This document shows, one piece after another, positions 60,485 to 64,000 of a DNA stretch of 64,000 nt. Made by a program: the position numbers and the translations under genes. This stretch comes from Proales similis (Eukaryota; Rotifera; Eurotatoria; Ploima; Proalidae). Numbering within the stretch: position 1 is the first letter of the stretch; each line of letters opens with the position of its first letter. The notes below the pieces were generated by a model, which saw nothing but the letters and a program-made list of their open reading frames with translations, did no database searches and had not been told where the DNA came from. Location of the stretch: positions 310,001 to 374,000 of the forward strand of contig JAGVRJ010000002.1 in NCBI GenBank assembly GCA_019059635.1. The letters run 5' to 3'.

Positions 60485-61906
60485 ATGGCCGCAAACAACT
60501 CAAACACTGAGCTCAAGAAAGACGACGCCGGATGGAAGTCAAAGCTTAGCATTCCGGAAAAAGACAAACGAGTCAAGACCACCGATGTCACCGCCACCAA
60601 AGGCCATGAGTTCGAGGACTACTGTCTCAAGCGAGAGCTGCTCATGGGCATTTTCGAGAAAGGCTGGGAGAACCCTTCGCCAATTCAGGAGGCCAGCATT
60701 CCGATCGCTTTGACCGGACGTGACATTCTGGCTCGTGCCAAGAACGGCACCGGCAAGACTGGCGCCTACATCATTCCGACTTTGGAGCGAATTGACACCA
60801 GCAAGGACAAGATCCAGGCGCTGATCATTGTGCCGACTCGAGAGCTCGCCCTCCAGACCAGTCAAATCTGCATTGAGGTCTCCAAGCACATGGGCTGCAA
60901 GGTGATGGCCACCACCGGTGGAACCAACCTCAAGGAGGACATCATGCGTCTGCAGCAGCAAGTGCATGTTGTCATCGCCACGCCCGGCCGTATTTTGGAC
61001 TTGATGAAGAAGGGATTGGCCGTTATGGACAACTGCGGTATGATGGTCATGGACGAGGCCGACAAGCTTCTTTCACAAGACTTCAAGAACATGCTCGACT
61101 CGGTTATCAGCTACTTGCCGCCCGACCGTCAGATCCTGCTCTACTCGGCCACTTTCCCGTGCACCGTCGACGCATTCATCAAGAAGCACATGCACAACCC
61201 GTACGAGATCAACTTGATGGAAGAGCTCACTCTCAAGGGCATCACTCAATACTACGCCTACGTGCAAGAGAAGCAAAAGGTCCACTGCTTGAACACGCTC
61301 TTCTCAAAGCTCCAGATCAATCAGTCAATAATCTTCTGTAACTCGACCCAGCGAGTCGAGCTCTTAGCCAAGAAAATCACCGAGCTCGGCTACTCGTGCT
61401 TCTACATCCACGCTCGCATGCGTCAAGAGCACCGAAACCGAATCTTCCACGACTTCCGAAACGGCGCCTGCCGAAACCTTGTCTGCTCTGACCTGTTCAC
61501 TCGAGGTATCGACATTCAGGCGGTCAATGTTGTAATCAACTTTGACTTTCCGAAAATGGCCGAGACCTACTTGCACAGAATTGGCCGATCTGGTCGATTC
61601 GGTCATTTGGGCGTCGCCATCAACCTGATCACCTACGAGGATCGATTCGCTCTGCACAAGATCGAGCAAGAGCTCGGCACTGAGATCAAGCCGATTCCCA
61701 AGGTCATTGACCCACGATTGTACGTTGCCGAGTACCAGAGCGAGGAGAAATTCGACCTCAGCGAGATGAGAGCTCTTACCGCTGACATGCACCGAGAACA
61801 GCAACAACAGCAGCAGCAGCATCAACAACAACAAGAGAAACAACAGCAGTACCAGCAAGCCATGCAGCAGCCGCAAATGCAGCAGCTTCTTCATGCGCAG
61901 CCTTAA
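60485..61906 (+). CDS. DDX6: DEAD-box RNA helicase DDX6/Me31B
   Basis: One uninterrupted frame of 473 residues. The helicase core has the Q motif ([14 protein letters not shown]), Walker A AKNGTGKT, Ia PTRELALQ, Ib TPGR, motif II DEAD in [10 protein letters not shown], motif III SAT in LYSATFP, motif IV IIFCNS, motif [11 protein letters not shown] and motif [34 protein letters not shown] and the C-terminal [12 protein letters not shown] identify the DDX6/Dhh1/CGH-1 subgroup. The protein ends in a Gln/His-rich tail coded by CAG/CAA repeats. DDX6 acts in P-bodies in mRNA decapping and translational repression. Intronless coding sequence and strong codon bias are seen; a leader intron is likely upstream. 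Confidence 0.98.
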   Translation: MAANNSNTELKKDDAGWKSKLSIPEKDKRVKTTDVTATKGHEFEDYCLKRELLMGIFEKGWENPSPIQEASIPIALTGRDILARAKNGTGKTGAYIIPTLERIDTSKDKIQALIIVPTRELALQTSQICIEVSKHMGCKVMATTGGTNLKEDIMRLQQQVHVVIATPGRILDLMKKGLAVMDNCGMMVMDEADKLLSQDFKNMLDSVISYLPPDRQILLYSATFPCTVDAFIKKHMHNPYEINLMEELTLKGITQYYAYVQEKQKVHCLNTLFSKLQINQSIIFCNSTQRVELLAKKITELGYSCFYIHARMRQEHRNRIFHDFRNGACRNLVCSDLFTRGIDIQAVNVVINFDFPKMAETYLHRIGRSGRFGHLGVAINLITYEDRFALHKIEQELGTEIKPIPKVIDPRLYVAEYQSEEKFDLSEMRALTADMHREQQQQQQQHQQQQEKQQQYQQAMQQPQMQQLLHAQP

Positions 61907-63013
61907 ATCTCTCCATCCAACCATCCATTCATCGAAATCGATCTGAAGAGCCACATGGGATTCGTCAAACACCAGCCCATTGAGAAAACAAATATTCACC
62001 TTCAACTCTGTTCTTAGTCAACTCATCACATTTGCATCCAAACTCTTCGTTCGTTTTTTACCAATGTTATAAATGATTAATCCTAAATGAAAGCAAAAGC
62101 CGTCAGGACCTTAAATTATAGCTCGGAAGAGGAGGCTGTATTAGCTGTTGTCCAGATGCCTCCGACTCCAGCAGCGTTTGTTAACCGTGAGGCCAATGCA
62201 TTGCGCTACACGAACGGGCCTTGACTAATAACCTCCAGCACACAACTCTTGTTCGACAATCACCACTTGTTCATCACTATATTTAAAACCAAACAGAGAG
62301 AAGAGAACTATTCATTCATATACATATTAATTTTTAGTGTGTCTTTCTTGTTTCACTCCTTACAGACTTTAGAATTTTTATTCAAGAAAAACAGTTGTTG
62401 CAAACGCTGCTCACTAACACATTACACTTTTTGGCTTTTAATTTTTTCTTTAACCAGCGGGCGTCTGCGGCGTGCGGTCACTTCGGTCACGTTAGACAAA
62501 CAGACTCAAACTTAGACTCGTTCTTGGCAACAACTGCTAGGAGGAAATAAGGCCCGAGACGAGAGAAATTCGATCGAGCGCAGGAAATTCGGATTAAGTT
62601 TGAAAATATGCGAAAATGTCGGGTTGAGTAGAGTCTAAGTCTAGAGAGTGCGTTCATGGTTTTGCTCGTTCGTTTCATTCACCTTTCGAGCTGGTTTGTG
62701 AGAAAATGGGGAAAAAAGTTTGAAGCCGAGAATGCAACGGGGCAGGCGCCTAGAAAGAAGCACTCGCTGGGGAATTGAGAGTTTGGAGGAGCGAGACGCC
62801 AATGAGCGCAATCACAACAAGAGCGCGATCGAAACCAAACCGCGTTGACATACCTTTCCCATGACAGTTCCCATCTTGGCTACCGTACTAGACGCGTGAG
62901 ATTGATGAGCGAGGCGAGCTTGAAATAATTTCGACTTGACGATCTCCTTACTACTCGAACGAATATTTTGGATCGGTGAGCTAGTTTGAGAAATAATTGA
63001 ACAACCGTCGGCC
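61907..63013. other. DDX6 3' region and upstream region of the BTB gene
   Basis: About 1.1 kb. The first half is probably DDX6 3' UTR. A leftward frame at 62812-63048 ends at a donor-like GTATGT but lacks further exons. No other gene is supported. Confidence 0.45.
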
Positions 63014-64000
63014 ATGCTAAACGGGGACAGGGGCATAAGAGAGTGCAATCAGCATGAAAAGCGACAGTCCGATCAGGACTTTTACAAGATCTGCGACATA
63101 TGCAGCCGTCACTTTTTCACCTGCGAGTTGTGTCGACTGGCCAGGAACATAGACGTGCCACCAAGTGTCTGTAAGTTGTTTAATCGCTGCATGCTTGAGC
63201 CCGGGCGCAATCAGCCCCAATCTGATTGAAGGCATCCGATGCAGCAGCTCGTGGAAAGTGCTGCAGAACTACATTGGCAAGAAGAACGCTGAGATTCACG
63301 ATTTAAAGCAAAAACTGCACAGATACGAGCTGGAGACCAGGCAGATTGAGGAAATGCGTCGACAGCTTGAGAACAGTCTGCGTCAGAGTGAGGCAGTCAT
63401 GGATCAGTACCAGGCGTGCAGAAACGAGCTCGATACAGTGAAAACAAATTTTGCCGAGCTCAAGGTTCACTACGAGCATCTGAGTGAAAAAGTAGGGCCA
63501 ATACAGAGACTTCAGAACGATCTGAACCAGCTGATGCGTTCAGGCGCCAATGCTGATGCTCTAATTGTGGTCGGCGAGCGGCAGTATCCAGTGCACTCGT
63601 GCCTTCTGGCTTCTCGATGCGAATACTTTCGAGAGCTTTTTGGTGAGAAATTCGAAGACATGGCCAATTCATCGATGTCGGGCAGCTCTCGTCTGGGCTA
63701 CTATGGCCATCGAAGAGGAACCATCGAGATTCAGCGAAACGCTTTTCCTCATCGGCTTGACAATAAAGCAAAGCCACAGACCCCGATGAGAGAGAGAGGC
63801 GCGAGGCTGCAGGTGACTACCTCTGGTAAGCCTGTCAGTCAGATCCCGCTGGATATAAACTCGCCGCAGATTCCGATAATTATCGAGTACATTTACACGG
63901 GCGACGTGAGACGCCACATAAACCAGCACAACGTGCAGTCGATTATGAGCTTGGCCAAGAAGTTCAAGCTCGAAGGCCTGAGGCTCGAGTGCTTGCTTTT
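63014..64000 (+). CDS. Cys-rich, coiled-coil, BTB-domain protein (3' truncated by window end)
   Basis: Two exons are read: 63014-63172 and 63234 to the window end, joined by a 61-bp intron in phase 1. Residues about 20-60 are Cys/His-rich (YKICDICSRHFFTCELC, then PSVCIRC), suggesting a small zinc-binding module. Residues about 65-165 are a coiled coil (KNAEIHDLKQKLHRYELE and similar). A BTB/POZ domain begins near residue 175: DALIVVGERQYPVHSCLLAS, RCEYFRELFGEKF, an insert of about 60 residues, then IPIIIEYIYTGDV and VQSIMSLAKKFKLEGLRL. The frame stays open to 64000, so C-terminal domains are unseen. BTB proteins often dimerise and recruit CUL3 ubiquitin ligase. No specific family name could be given. 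Confidence 0.72.

Noticed and set aside
60539-62005. Leftward frames opposite DDX6
   Set aside because: They are antisense shadows of a strongly conserved DEAD-box helicase.
62812-63048. Leftward exon upstream of the BTB gene
   Set aside because: It starts well and ends at a donor, but no downstream leftward exon was found between it and DDX6; kept only as a finding about overlapping starts.

Overview
The window is nuclear DNA from an animal with a compact genome. Coding exons are joined mostly by GT-AG introns of about 50-65 bp, genes sit on both strands, and many 3' ends nearly touch. The gene set is metazoan: a buttonhead-box Sp zinc-finger factor, a SKOR/Fussel co-repressor, a DEAF1-type SAND protein, a Tubby-like protein and a TRPM channel. 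Ciliary or flagellar genes (EFCAB6-like, ARMC2, perhaps TBATA and the Tubby-like gene) argue for a ciliated bilaterian, but the phylum cannot be fixed from sequence alone. No CRISPR array, rRNA, tRNA or clear transposon was seen.

Layout. 0-0.4 kb: the first exon of a leftward gene that runs off the window. 2-4.6 kb: TBATA-like and DEAF1-like genes in tandem. 5-7.8 kb: GPCPD1 (leftward). 9.1-13.6 kb: a 20-exon TRPM channel (leftward). 14.3-20.5 kb: leftward EFCAB6-like, SKOR and UVRAG-like genes. 21.3-22.3 kb: GOLPH3 (leftward). 23.5-26.6 kb: rightward ESS2 and a probable SPC25-like coiled-coil gene. 27.2-30.3 kb: ARMC2. 30.6-34.0 kb: a leftward LRR-Roc-COR protein whose Roc domain appears unable to bind GTP. 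34.7-39.3 kb: housekeeping genes RPLP0, EIF3F (leftward), SUB1 and SSR2. 39.7-42.7 kb: HSD17B4 (leftward). 43.6-45.7 kb: Tubby-like (leftward). 48-50.4 kb: Sp factor with unusually long introns, in a gene-poor stretch. 51.4-52.9 kb: an intronless protein with an ANKRD11/12-like C-terminus. 53.5-57.9 kb: MCCC2 and ACADS, both mitochondrial acyl-CoA enzymes, convergent. 55.8-59.1 kb: four very small genes for secreted peptides around ACADS. 60.5-61.9 kb: DDX6/Me31B. 63-64 kb: the 5' part of a Cys-rich, coiled-coil, BTB gene cut by the window end.

The neighbours do not form one pathway. Loose themes are cilia, mitochondrial and peroxisomal acyl-CoA oxidation, Golgi/ER/endosome traffic, and RNA processing, translation or decay. 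The most unusual content is the small secreted-peptide set (two members have matching TATA boxes), the probable pseudo-GTPase ROCO protein, the short-tailed TRPM with two GC-AG introns, and the ankyrin-less ANKRD11/12-like protein. Exon models come from reading splice signals, phases and family similarity by eye; no alignment or expression data were used.
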